This document shows positions 1 through 8,159 of a DNA stretch of 37,358 nucleotides, in pieces (positions within the stretch are counted from its first letter, which is position 1; each line of letters opens with the position of its first letter). Position numbers and translations under genes: made by a program. Under the pieces are notes generated by a model, which searched no databases, had not been told where the DNA came from, and saw only the letters and a program-made list of their open reading frames with translations. Origin of the DNA: Pseudomonas avellanae BPIC 631. Its GTDB lineage: Bacteria > Pseudomonadota > Gammaproteobacteria > Pseudomonadales > Pseudomonadaceae. The stretch lies in the NCBI RefSeq assembly GCF_000444135.1, contig NZ_ATDK01000572.1, positions 1-37,358 on the forward strand, read 5' to 3'.

Positions 1-36
1 GTGTATGACGCTGAGCGCGGAGAGTGGGAGCGATAA
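1..36 (+). CDS. Possible 3' end of the gene upstream of fliL (fliK?), partial
   Basis: Frame 1 is open from the window edge and ends at a TAA at 34-36, giving only eleven codons that end in EWER. In Pseudomonas the gene before fliL is normally fliK, the hook-length control protein, so this could be its last codons. The fragment is too short to recognise, and another frame stays open to about 108, so the assignment rests on expected gene order only. Confidence 0.25.
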   Translation: MYDAERGEWER

Positions 37-146
37 TCATCATGGTCCAAGCCCGGTTTCAGGGTTCATCAGGACTTATGTCATGTCCAGCGCCTGTCTC
101 CGCGCGTAACCGTTTGTGTCCGATACATGCCCCTCCCGTACAACTC

Positions 147-162
147 TGGCATAACACTTGCT
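147..162 (+). promoter_or_regulatory. sigma54 (RpoN) promoter of the fliL operon
   Basis: TGGCATAACACTTGCT fits the -24/-12 pattern TGGCAC-N5-TTGC with one change; the GG and GC are exactly ten bases apart. Transcription would start near 174, about 40 bases before the fliL ATG. RpoN control of this operon agrees with what is known of Pseudomonas flagellar hierarchies, where FleQ or FleR acts as activator. No activator or IHF site could be picked out by eye. The rest of 37-213 shows no gene. Confidence 0.75.
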
Positions 163-213
163 CTTCCTCTGTCACGTATTGAAGAACCTCTTGAATAGTG
201 ACGGATTATTGGC

Positions 214-717
214 ATGGCGAAGAGCGAAGAAGTTGTTAAAGACCCGGCAGCCAAAGGCAAGCTAAAGCTCATCATCATCGCGGTTTTAGCGTTGCTGCTT
301 GCGGTAGGCCTGTCGGTCGGGGCAACGTGGTTCCTGATGCACAAGAGCGAAAGCGCGCCAGACCCGGCAGCCGCCGCAGCGGCAGCGAACGTCAAGCCAG
401 TGGCGGTGTTCGAACCCATGACGCCAGCCTTCGTGGTCAACTTCAACGCCAACGGTCGCCAGCGCTACATGCAGGTCAGCATCACCATGCTGGGCCGCAA
501 TGCAGCTGACATGGAAGCGCTGAAAGTGCACATGCCCCTGATCCGCAATAACCTGGTCATGCTATTCGCGGCCATTCCCTTCGAGTCGCTGGCCTCGCCG
601 ATCGGCCAGGAAATGCTGCGTCAGAAAGCGACGGCGAGCATTCAGGAAGTGGCACAGAAAGAACTCGGCAAGACTGTGATCGAACAGCTGCTCTTCACTA
701 ACTTCGTATTGCAGTAG
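214..717 (+). CDS. fliL: Flagellar basal body-associated protein FliL
   Basis: FliL is a single-pass inner-membrane protein that surrounds the stator units at the flagellar motor and supports torque and stator engagement. The 167-residue protein has a short lysine-rich cytoplasmic start, one membrane segment at about residues 17-42, an alanine-rich linker, and a periplasmic domain with the family pattern FVVNFN and a C-terminal LLFTNFVLQ. Length is normal for the family. The ATG at 214 is preceded only by a weak ribosome site. It is the first gene after the sigma54 promoter at 147-162 and is followed nine bases later by fliM, so it heads the fliLMNOPQR-flhB operon. Confidence 0.95.
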   Translation: MAKSEEVVKDPAAKGKLKLIIIAVLALLLAVGLSVGATWFLMHKSESAPDPAAAAAAANVKPVAVFEPMTPAFVVNFNANGRQRYMQVSITMLGRNAADMEALKVHMPLIRNNLVMLFAAIPFESLASPIGQEMLRQKATASIQEVAQKELGKTVIEQLLFTNFVLQ

Positions 718-726
718 GATCCTCAC

Positions 727-1695
727 ATGGCCGTGCAAGACCTGCTCTCCCAGGATGAGATCGACGCGCTGCTGCATGGCGTTGACGACGGGATGGTCCA
801 GACTGACATCGCCAGTGAACCTGGCAGCGTCAAAAGTTACGACCTGACCAGTCAGGACCGTATCGTCCGTGGGCGTATGCCTACGCTGGAAATGATCAAC
901 GAGCGATTCGCCCGCTATACCCGCATCAGCATGTTCAACCTGCTGCGCCGCTCAGCGGACGTGGCAGTGGGCGGGGTTCAGGTCATGAAGTTCGGCGAAT
1001 ACGTGCATTCGCTGTACGTGCCGACCAGCCTCAACCTGGCCAAGATCAAACCGTTGCGCGGCACGGCGCTGTTCATTCTGGACGCCAAGCTGGTGTTCAA
1101 GCTGGTGGACAACTTCTTTGGTGGCGACGGTCGTCACGCCAAAATCGAAGGCCGGGAATTCACGCCGACCGAACTGCGTGTCGTGCGCATGGTGCTGGAT
1201 CAGGCGTTCATCGATCTCAAGGAAGCCTGGCAGGCGATTATGGAAGTCAACTTCGAGTACATCAACTCGGAAGTGAACCCGGCCATGGCCAACATCGTCG
1301 GGCCGAGTGAGGCCGTGGTGATTTCCACTTTCCACATCGAGCTCGATGGCGGTGGCGGCGACCTGCACGTGACCATGCCGTACTCGATGATCGAGCCGAT
1401 CCGTGAAATGCTCGACGCCGGTTTCCAGTCGGACCTGGACGATCAGGACGAGCGCTGGGTCAACGCGCTCAAAGAAGATGTTCTGGACGTCAACGTGCCG
1501 CTCACCACCACCATTGCCCAGCGCCAACTGCCGTTGCGGGACATCCTGCACATGCGCCCTGGCGATGTGATCCCGGTGGAACTGAGCGATACGCTGGTGC
1601 TGCGTGCCAATGGCGTACCTTCATTCAAGGTCAAGCTAGGCTCGCACAAGGGCAAGATGGCCCTGCAAGTAATCGAACCCATAGCGCGACGTTGA
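727..1695 (+). CDS. fliM: Flagellar motor switch protein FliM
   Basis: FliM forms the middle of the C-ring and receives CheY-phosphate, which switches rotation direction. The 322-residue protein begins with the CheY-binding peptide (residues 7-18, LSQDEIDALLHG), followed by the CheC-like middle domain (about 45-230) and a C-terminal SpoA/FliN-like domain (about 245-320). Length matches the family. An AGGA lies about eight bases before the ATG. The N-terminal motif reappears in FliN, CheA and CheZ of this window (see findings). Confidence 0.97.
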   Translation: MAVQDLLSQDEIDALLHGVDDGMVQTDIASEPGSVKSYDLTSQDRIVRGRMPTLEMINERFARYTRISMFNLLRRSADVAVGGVQVMKFGEYVHSLYVPTSLNLAKIKPLRGTALFILDAKLVFKLVDNFFGGDGRHAKIEGREFTPTELRVVRMVLDQAFIDLKEAWQAIMEVNFEYINSEVNPAMANIVGPSEAVVISTFHIELDGGGGDLHVTMPYSMIEPIREMLDAGFQSDLDDQDERWVNALKEDVLDVNVPLTTTIAQRQLPLRDILHMRPGDVIPVELSDTLVLRANGVPSFKVKLGSHKGKMALQVIEPIARR

Positions 1696-1756
1696 CCTGT
1701 CTGGTTAACGTCGGAAATTGTTGCGTAACTGAAATACTGCGTGCAGAGGACTACCG

Positions 1757-2215
1757 ATGGCTGATGAAAATGATATGACGTCTGCTGAAGATCAGGCGTT
1801 GGCCGATGAGTGGGCTGCTGCGTTGGGCGAAGCGGGCGACAGCCAGGCTGACATTGATGCGTTGCTGGCGGCGGACGCCGGGAATTCGGGCAGCCGGATG
1901 ACCATGGAAGAGTTCGGCAGTGTGCCGAAAAGCGCTGGCCCGGTGACTCTGGATGGTCCGAACCTGGACGTGATCCTCGACATTCCGGTGTCGATCTCCA
2001 TGGAAGTGGGTAGCACCGACATCAATATTCGCAACCTGTTGCAGCTTAACCAGGGCTCGGTGATCGAGTTGGACCGTCTGGCAGGCGAGCCGCTGGATGT
2101 GCTGGTCAACGGCACGCTCATCGCCCATGGCGAGGTGGTGGTGGTCAACGAAAAGTTCGGCATCCGTCTGACTGACGTGATCAGCCCGAGCGAACGCATC
2201 AAGAAGCTGCGCTGA
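1757..2215 (+). CDS. fliN: Flagellar motor switch protein FliN
   Basis: FliN makes the base of the C-ring and docks the FliH/FliI export ATPase complex. The C-terminal SpoA domain (about residues 75-150) is highly conserved, with INIRNLLQLNQGSVIELDRL and SPSERIKKLR. The protein has 152 residues, longer than the 137 of E. coli FliN. The extra N-terminal part contains SQADIDALLA (29-38), nearly the same as the CheY-binding peptide of FliM. A good ribosome site (AGAGGA) precedes the ATG. The next gene, fliO, starts directly after the stop codon. Confidence 0.96.
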   Translation: MADENDMTSAEDQALADEWAAALGEAGDSQADIDALLAADAGNSGSRMTMEEFGSVPKSAGPVTLDGPNLDVILDIPVSISMEVGSTDINIRNLLQLNQGSVIELDRLAGEPLDVLVNGTLIAHGEVVVVNEKFGIRLTDVISPSERIKKLR

Positions 2216-2656
2216 ATGAGGCGCTGGCTGAGTGTTCTGCTGACCCTGCCGTCGCTGGCCTGGGCTGTCGAGCCTGTTGCGCAGGCAGCACCGGCGCAGG
2301 TGGCCAACACGGTTTCCGGTGGTATGGGCGGGCAGGTGATGCAACTGCTGTTCGGCTTGATCGTGGTGGTCGGGCTGATTTTCGTGCTGGCGTGGGTCAT
2401 GCGCCGGGTGCAGCGCGTGGGGCCGAACAACGGGCAGGTCATCGAGCTGGTGAGCACGCGAGCGTTAGGCCCGCGTGATCGTCTGGTGCTGGTGCAGATT
2501 GGTAACGAGCAGGTACTGCTGGGTATCACGCCGGGGCGCATCACGCCCCTGCACGTACTCAAGGAACCGGTGCACGTGCCGGTTCGTGAGCACACGACAC
2601 CTGAATTCGCTCAGCGCCTGATGGAGCTGATGGGCAAGGATAAGGACAAGAAGTAA
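2216..2656 (+). CDS. fliO: Flagellar biosynthetic protein FliO
   Basis: FliO is a small membrane protein that helps assemble the FliP ring of the flagellar type III export gate. The 146-residue product has a signal-like N-terminus (about 1-24), one membrane segment (about 40-62), then a cytoplasmic domain with the FliO/MopB-type pattern ending in GITPGRITPLHVL. It starts immediately after the fliN stop and its TAA overlaps the fliP ATG by one base (TAATG), so translation is probably coupled on both sides. Confidence 0.9.
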   Translation: MRRWLSVLLTLPSLAWAVEPVAQAAPAQVANTVSGGMGGQVMQLLFGLIVVVGLIFVLAWVMRRVQRVGPNNGQVIELVSTRALGPRDRLVLVQIGNEQVLLGITPGRITPLHVLKEPVHVPVREHTTPEFAQRLMELMGKDKDKK

Positions 2657-3408
2657 TGGGCGCCTTGCGTTTCCTGATACTGCTGATGCTGGTCGTGGTG
2701 GCACCTGCTGCGCTGGCTGCCGATCCGCTGTCGATACCGGCGATCACGCTGTCCAACGGTGCCGACGGGCAGCAGGAATATTCGGTCAGTCTGCAGATCC
2801 TGCTGATCATGACTGCGCTGAGCTTTATTCCGGCGTTTGTCATGCTGATGACCAGTTTCACCCGGATCATCATCGTCTTTTCGATTCTGCGTCAGGCGCT
2901 GGGCTTGCAGCAGACACCGTCGAACCAGATCCTGACCGGCATGGCGCTGTTTTTGACCATGTTCATCATGGCGCCGGTTTTCGACCGGGTGAATCAGGAC
3001 GCATTACAGCCTTACCTGGCTGAAAAGCTGACGGCGCAGGACGCCGTTGCCAAGGCGCAGGTGCCGATCAAGGATTTTATGCTGGCGCAGACCCGCACCA
3101 GCGACCTTGAACTGTTCATGCGCCTGTCCAAACGTACCGATATCCCGACACCTGACGCTGCGCCGCTGACCATTCTGGTCCCGGCGTTCGTGATTTCGGA
3201 GCTCAAGACGGCGTTTCAGATCGGCTTCATGATCTTTATTCCGTTTCTGATCATCGACCTGGTGGTGGCCAGTGTGCTGATGGCGATGGGTATGATGATG
3301 CTCTCGCCGCTGATCATTTCCTTGCCGTTCAAGATCATGCTGTTTGTGCTGGTGGATGGCTGGGCGCTGATTGTCGGCACCCTGGCTGGCAGTTTTGGTG
3401 GCGTATGA
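2656..3408 (+). CDS. fliP: Flagellar export gate protein FliP
   Basis: FliP is the main ring-forming subunit of the export gate in the MS-ring. The 250-residue protein has a cleavable signal peptide (residues 1-21, ending in ALA before ADP), then a membrane segment near 45-65 followed by MTSFTRIIIVFSILRQALG, a family signature, a central periplasmic region, and two C-terminal membrane helices (about 185-245). Length is typical. It overlaps fliO by one base. Confidence 0.97.
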   Translation: MGALRFLILLMLVVVAPAALAADPLSIPAITLSNGADGQQEYSVSLQILLIMTALSFIPAFVMLMTSFTRIIIVFSILRQALGLQQTPSNQILTGMALFLTMFIMAPVFDRVNQDALQPYLAEKLTAQDAVAKAQVPIKDFMLAQTRTSDLELFMRLSKRTDIPTPDAAPLTILVPAFVISELKTAFQIGFMIFIPFLIIDLVVASVLMAMGMMMLSPLIISLPFKIMLFVLVDGWALIVGTLAGSFGGV

Positions 3409-3433
3409 GCCGTTTTACTGAGGAGTCTGCCCA

Positions 3434-3703
3434 ATGACGCCGGAAGTTGCCGTCGATCTGTTTCGCGAAGCACTGTGGCTGACCACGGTGCTGGTGGCGA
3501 TCCTCGTAGTTCCTAGCCTGTTGTGCGGCCTGTTGGTGGCGATGTTTCAGGCGGCCACGCAGATCAACGAACAGACCCTGAGCTTCCTGCCGCGCCTGCT
3601 GGTGATGCTGGTGACGCTCATCGTCATCGGGCCTTGGCTGCTGAAAATATTCATGGAATACATGCTGTCGCTGTACACCAGTATTCCGACGCTGATCGGC
3701 TAG
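3434..3703 (+). CDS. fliQ: Flagellar export gate protein FliQ
   Basis: FliQ packs around the FliP/FliR core of the export gate. The 89-residue protein has two membrane helices (about 17-40 and 52-75) and family signatures such as QAATQINEQTLSF. A GAGGAG ribosome site lies about eight bases before the ATG. It is 25 bases after fliP and six bases before fliR. Confidence 0.97.
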   Translation: MTPEVAVDLFREALWLTTVLVAILVVPSLLCGLLVAMFQAATQINEQTLSFLPRLLVMLVTLIVIGPWLLKIFMEYMLSLYTSIPTLIG

Positions 3704-3709
3704 CGCCTC

Positions 3710-4495
3710 GTGCAGCCGATGCTTGCGCTGACCGATATCCAGATCAGTACCTGGGTAGCCAGCTTCATGCTGCCGATGTTTCGTATCGTCGCGCTGTTGA
3801 TGACCATGCCGGTGATCGGTACCACGCTGGTTCCCCGGCGCGTACGTCTTTACCTCGCCTTTGCCATCACGGTAGTGGTCGCGCCAGCGCTGCCGGCCAT
3901 GCCGCCGGTTCAGGCGCTTGACCTCAGTGGACTGTTGCTGATCGGCGAGCAGATCATCATCGGTGCCGGCATGGGGCTGTCCCTGCAGATGTTCTTCCAT
4001 ATCTTTGTGATTGCCGGGCAGATCATCTCGACGCAGATGGGCATGGGCTTCGCTTCGATGGTCGACCCTACCAACGGGGTATCTTCGGCAGTGATCGGGC
4101 AGTTCTTCACCATGCTGGTGACCCTGCTGTTTCTGTCCATGAACGGCCATCTGGTGGTGCTGGAAATCCTTGTCGAAAGCTTCACCACGATGCCGGTGGG
4201 GGGTGGTCTGCTGGTCAATAATTTCTGGGAGCTGGCGAACGGGCTGGGCTGGGCGCTGAGCTCCGGGCTCAGGCTGGTGCTGCCAGCTGTCACGGCGTTG
4301 CTGATCATCAACATCGCCTTTGGCGTCATGACTCGCGCCGCCCCGCAGCTCAACATCTTCTCGATCGGCTTCCCGCTGACCCTGGTGCTGGGCATGGTCA
4401 TTCTGTGGATGACCATGGGTGACATTCTCAATCAGTATCAACCGATTGCCACTCAGGCATTGCAGATGCTGCGCGACATGGTGAGGGCTCGTTGA
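3710..4495 (+). CDS. fliR: Flagellar export gate protein FliR
   Basis: FliR completes the FliP5-FliQ4-FliR1 export gate. The 261-residue protein has about six hydrophobic helices and conserved segments such as QIISTQMGMGFASMVDP near the middle. The chosen start is a GTG at 3710, six bases after fliQ; the next in-frame ATG (3719) would remove only three residues and has no better ribosome site. The stop codon is one base before the flhB ATG. Confidence 0.95.
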   Translation: MQPMLALTDIQISTWVASFMLPMFRIVALLMTMPVIGTTLVPRRVRLYLAFAITVVVAPALPAMPPVQALDLSGLLLIGEQIIIGAGMGLSLQMFFHIFVIAGQIISTQMGMGFASMVDPTNGVSSAVIGQFFTMLVTLLFLSMNGHLVVLEILVESFTTMPVGGGLLVNNFWELANGLGWALSSGLRLVLPAVTALLIINIAFGVMTRAAPQLNIFSIGFPLTLVLGMVILWMTMGDILNQYQPIATQALQMLRDMVRAR

Positions 4496-4496
4496 G

Positions 4497-5633
4497 ATGG
4501 CAGAAAACGAGAATGGCCAGGACAAGACAGAAGACCCCACGGAAAAAAAGGTCAAGGACTCCAGAGCCGAGGGCCAGATTGCACGCTCCAAGGAGCTGAC
4601 CACGCTGGTGGTCATGCTGATGGGGGCGGGCGGGTTACTGATGTTCGGCGCGGGCATCGCGCAGATGATGTCCGAGCTGATGCGCGACAACTTCACAATC
4701 AGCCGTGAAACGATCATGGATCAGTCGTACATGGGCAAGGCCTTGCTCAGCTCCGGCCTGCACGCGCTGGTAGTGATGCTGCCGTTTCTGATTGCCATGC
4801 TGGCGGCGGCGCTGGTCGGTCCGATCCTGCTCGGTGGCTGGCTGTTCTCGACCAAGTCGCTGATGCCCAAGTTCAGCCGAATGAACCCGGCAGCGGGCCT
4901 CAAGCGTATGTTTTCGCCACACGCGCTGGTCGAACTACTAAAGTCTTTTGGCAAGTTCCTGATCATCCTGGCCGTTGCACTGGTGGTCTTGAGCAAGGAA
5001 CGCAACGACCTGGTGGCCATCGCCCACGAACCGCTGGAGCAGGCGATGATCCACAGCCTGCTGGTGGTGGGCTGGAGCAGCTTCTGGATGGCCTGCGGCC
5101 TGATGTTCATTGCTGCTGCCGATGTGCCCTTTGTGCTGTATGAAGCGCACAAGAAACTGCTGATGACCAAGCAGGAAGTGCGCGACGAGCACAAGAACAG
5201 CGAGGGCAGCCCCGAGATCAAACAGCGTATTCGCCAGTTGCAACGCGAAATGTCCCAGCGCCGCATGATGGCGTCGATTCCCGAAGCGGATGTCATCATC
5301 ACCAACCCGACACACTTCGCCGTTGCTTTGAAATACGATCCCGAGCAGGGCGGGGCGCCAATGCTGTTGGCCAAAGGTACGGACCTTGTTGCCCTGAAGA
5401 TTCGTGAAATCGGCGCGCACAACCAGATTCTGATCCTTGAATCGGCCGCGCTGGCACGCTCCATCTATTACAGCACCGAGCTGGATCAGGAAATCCCCGC
5501 AGGCTTGTACCTGGCCGTTGCCCAGGTACTGGCTTACGTCTATCAGATCCGCCAATTCCACTCAGGCCAAGGCAAACGCCCCGACCCCCTCGGCGACGTC
5601 AAAATCCCTCCGGATTTGCAGCGCGATGCTTAG
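4497..5633 (+). CDS. flhB: Flagellar export switch protein FlhB
   Basis: FlhB is a membrane protein of the flagellar export apparatus that switches substrate class from hook/rod to filament after self-cleavage. The 378 residues comprise a charged N-terminus (ENGQDKTEDPTEKK), four membrane helices (about 30-210), and a cytoplasmic domain with the autocleavage site N270-P-T-H. The length is close to that of E. coli FlhB. It follows fliR by one base and is the last gene before the repeat-rich gap. Confidence 0.97.
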   Translation: MAENENGQDKTEDPTEKKVKDSRAEGQIARSKELTTLVVMLMGAGGLLMFGAGIAQMMSELMRDNFTISRETIMDQSYMGKALLSSGLHALVVMLPFLIAMLAAALVGPILLGGWLFSTKSLMPKFSRMNPAAGLKRMFSPHALVELLKSFGKFLIILAVALVVLSKERNDLVAIAHEPLEQAMIHSLLVVGWSSFWMACGLMFIAAADVPFVLYEAHKKLLMTKQEVRDEHKNSEGSPEIKQRIRQLQREMSQRRMMASIPEADVIITNPTHFAVALKYDPEQGGAPMLLAKGTDLVALKIREIGAHNQILILESAALARSIYYSTELDQEIPAGLYLAVAQVLAYVYQIRQFHSGQGKRPDPLGDVKIPPDLQRDA

Positions 5634-5639
5634 CCGTCA

Positions 5640-5880
5640 GCGGCCGCCATAAAGTTGCCTTGCTTCTGTTCCAACGCTCTGCGTCCGCCTTTAAATGTAA
5701 GGCGCGGCGCAGATCTGTGACGCAGAGCGTCACTACAGGCATTCCCATGCTGGAGTGGTAGGAACGATAGGTGTCCGGAAGAACACTATCGTGCCCATGC
5801 TCCGCGTGGGCATGCCGTTCTGGACGCTCTGCGTCCGCTCTTTAGTGTGCGCAGCGCGAGGTTCTCTGGCTTCACTGATC
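5640..5880. repeat. Dispersed palindromic repeat cluster between flhB and flhA
   Basis: The core (5717-5836) is a large imperfect inverted repeat. Its left arm begins with the perfect palindrome GTGACGC-AGA-GCGTCAC (5717-5733) followed by CATTCCCATGCTGGAG. Its right arm has the matching ATCGTGCCCATGCTCC and ends with GGACGC-TCT-GCGTCC (5822-5836). The segment starting CGCTCTGCGTCCGC occurs as a direct repeat at 5675 and 5825, each followed by a similar tail. The same units recur at 20539-20648. This resembles REP/BIME-type elements of P. syringae. No gene is visible in 5634-6018. Confidence 0.8.
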
Positions 5881-5938
5881 ACCCTCGTCCTGCGCAATTT
5901 CTACCCCTAAAGCCTTGCCGCCACTGGCTTTGCAAAAG

Positions 5939-5955
5939 TTGGACAGCTTTTTGCA
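5939..5955 (+). promoter_or_regulatory. Probable sigma54 promoter of flhA
   Basis: TTGGACAGCTTTTTGCA has GG and GC separated by ten bases and a perfect -12 TTGCA; the -24 half departs from TGGCAC at one or two bases. A start near 5967 leaves a leader of about 50 bases before the flhA GTG. RpoN dependence of flhA is established for Pseudomonas, which supports the reading. Confidence 0.65.
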
Positions 5956-6018
5956 ACAGGGTCGATACAGGTCGCCATCGGCGTCAATGTTTTGATCTAG
6001 TGCGCAGGTAACGAATCA

Positions 6019-8148
6019 GTGGATCGCTCTCAATTACTCAGTAGCGCACGCAGCAACATCACAGGCCTGGGCCGTGGTCAGTTGGGCGTTCCGTTGTTGT
6101 TGCTGATCATGCTGGCAATGATGATGTTGCCCATGCCGCCGTTCCTGCTGGACGTACTTTTCACGTTCAACATTGCGCTGTCCATCGTCGTGCTGCTGGT
6201 GTGCGTCTACGCCCTGCGGCCGCTGGATTTCTCTGTGTTCCCAACCATCCTGCTGGTCGCCACGTTGCTGCGTCTGGCGCTGAACGTCGCGTCGACGCGG
6301 GTGGTCATGCTTCACGGCCAGGACGGTCATGCCGCTGCGGGCAAGGTGATTCAGGCCTTCGGTGAAGTAGTGATCGGCGGTAACTACGTCGTCGGTATCG
6401 TGGTGTTCGCAATCCTGATGATCATCAACTTTGTGGTCATCACCAAGGGTGCCGGGCGTATTTCCGAGGTGAGCGCGCGCTTCACCCTCGACGCGATGCC
6501 CGGCAAGCAGATGGCCATCGACGCCGACCTCAACGCCGGCCTCATCGACCAGCCGGAAGCTAAGCGCCGTCGTGCCGAAGTGGCCCAGGAGGCCGAGTTC
6601 TACGGTTCCATGGACGGTGCCAGCAAGTTTGTACGCGGTGACGCAATTGCTGGCCTGCTGATTCTGTTCATCAACCTCATCGGCGGCATGCTGGTCGGTA
6701 TCTTTCAGCACAACATGACCTTCGCCGATGCGGGTCGCGTTTACACCCTGTTGACCATCGGTGACGGTTTGGTGGCGCAATTGCCATCACTGCTGTTGTC
6801 CACCGCTGCCGCGATCATGGTGACCCGTGCTTCCGGTTCGGAAGAAATGGGCAAGCTGATCAATCGCCAGATGTTTGCCTCGCCCAAGGCGCTGGCTGTA
6901 TCCGCCGCGATCATGATCGTGATGGGGCTGGTGCCAGGCATGCCGCACTTCTCCTTCATCAGCCTGGGTCTGGTGGCCGCAGGTGGCGCGTACCTGCTGT
7001 GGAAGAAAGACAACCAAGTGAAGGTCGAGGCGCTGGCCGAAGTGCAGCGTCAGCAGGACCTGCTGCCGTCGCCGACTCGCGTTCAGGACTCCAAGGAGCT
7101 GGGCTGGGATGACGTAACCCCGATCGATATCATCGGCCTGGAAGTGGGTTACCGCCTGATTCCGCTGGTGGACCGCAATCAGGGTGGTCAACTGCTGGCG
7201 CGGATCAAGGGTGTGCGCAAGAAACTGTCACAGGAACTTGGCTTTCTGATGCCCACCGTACACATCCGCGACAACCTCGATCTGGCGCCCAGCGCTTACC
7301 GTCTGACGCTGATGGGTGTGATCCTCGCCGAAGCCGAGATCTACCCGGACCGCGAACTGGCGATCAACCCCGGCCAGGTGTTCGGCACGTTGAATGGCAT
7401 CACCGCCAGAGACCCGGCGTTCGGCCTGGAAGCCGTCTGGATCGAAATCAGCCAGCGCAGTCAGGCGCAGTCACTCGGTTACACCGTGGTAGACGCCAGT
7501 ACGGTAGTGGCAACCCACTTGAACCAGATTCTCTACAAGCACTCTCATGAGCTGATCGGCCACGAAGAAGTCCAGCAATTGATGCAATTGCTGTCCAAAA
7601 GCTCGCCCAAGCTGGCTGAAGAGCTGGTGCCCGGCGTGCTGTCCCTGTCGTCGCTGCTCAACGTGCTGCAGGCGCTGCTGGCCGAGCACGTCCCTGTGCG
7701 GGATATTCGCAGCATTGCAGAGGCTATCGCCAACAACGCCGGGAAGAGTCAAGATACCGCCGCTCTGGTGGCCGCCGTGCGCGTCGGTCTGAGTCGCGCA
7801 ATCGTCCAAAGCATTGTAGGCGTTGAGCCGGAGCTGCCTGTTATCACTCTGGAACCAAGGTTGGAACAGATATTGCTCAATAGTTTGCAGAAGGCTGGTC
7901 AGGGTCAGGAAGAAGGCGTCCTGCTTGAGCCGAGCATGGCTGAAAAGCTCCAGCGTTCGTTGATTGAAGCGGCCCAGCGTCAGGAGATGCAAGGGTTGCC
8001 GGTCATTCTTCTGGTAGCAGGTCCTGTCCGGGCGATGCTGTCACGATTTGGACGATTGGCTGTACCGAACATGCATGTTCTGGCGTACCAGGAAATACCG
8101 GACAACAAGCAAGTAACCATCGTAGCGACTGTCGGGCCGAACGGCTGA
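6019..8148 (+). CDS. flhA: Flagellar export protein FlhA
   Basis: FlhA is the nonameric ion-conducting export-gate component that hands chaperone-bound substrates to the channel. The 709-residue protein has an N-terminal membrane half with about eight helices (residues 20-330), the FHIPEP-family loop AGRISEVSARFTLDAMPGKQ around residues 148-167, and a large cytoplasmic domain (about 360-709). It starts with GTG at 6019, with AGG about ten bases upstream. Length is typical. flhF follows eleven bases downstream. Distance from flhB and its own sigma54-type promoter make it the head of a second operon. Confidence 0.97.
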   Translation: MDRSQLLSSARSNITGLGRGQLGVPLLLLIMLAMMMLPMPPFLLDVLFTFNIALSIVVLLVCVYALRPLDFSVFPTILLVATLLRLALNVASTRVVMLHGQDGHAAAGKVIQAFGEVVIGGNYVVGIVVFAILMIINFVVITKGAGRISEVSARFTLDAMPGKQMAIDADLNAGLIDQPEAKRRRAEVAQEAEFYGSMDGASKFVRGDAIAGLLILFINLIGGMLVGIFQHNMTFADAGRVYTLLTIGDGLVAQLPSLLLSTAAAIMVTRASGSEEMGKLINRQMFASPKALAVSAAIMIVMGLVPGMPHFSFISLGLVAAGGAYLLWKKDNQVKVEALAEVQRQQDLLPSPTRVQDSKELGWDDVTPIDIIGLEVGYRLIPLVDRNQGGQLLARIKGVRKKLSQELGFLMPTVHIRDNLDLAPSAYRLTLMGVILAEAEIYPDRELAINPGQVFGTLNGITARDPAFGLEAVWIEISQRSQAQSLGYTVVDASTVVATHLNQILYKHSHELIGHEEVQQLMQLLSKSSPKLAEELVPGVLSLSSLLNVLQALLAEHVPVRDIRSIAEAIANNAGKSQDTAALVAAVRVGLSRAIVQSIVGVEPELPVITLEPRLEQILLNSLQKAGQGQEEGVLLEPSMAEKLQRSLIEAAQRQEMQGLPVILLVAGPVRAMLSRFGRLAVPNMHVLAYQEIPDNKQVTIVATVGPNG

Positions 8149-8159
8149 GGTAGTGAGTC

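Noticed and set aside
119..126. TCCGATAC as a sigma28 -10 element before fliL
   Set aside because: No TCAAG/TAAAG-like -35 at 19-20 bases upstream, and a good sigma54 site follows.
3335..4717. 460-codon open frame antisense to fliP-fliQ-fliR-flhB
   Set aside because: Spans four well-supported export genes; composition is His/Gln/Arg-rich, typical of a shadow frame.
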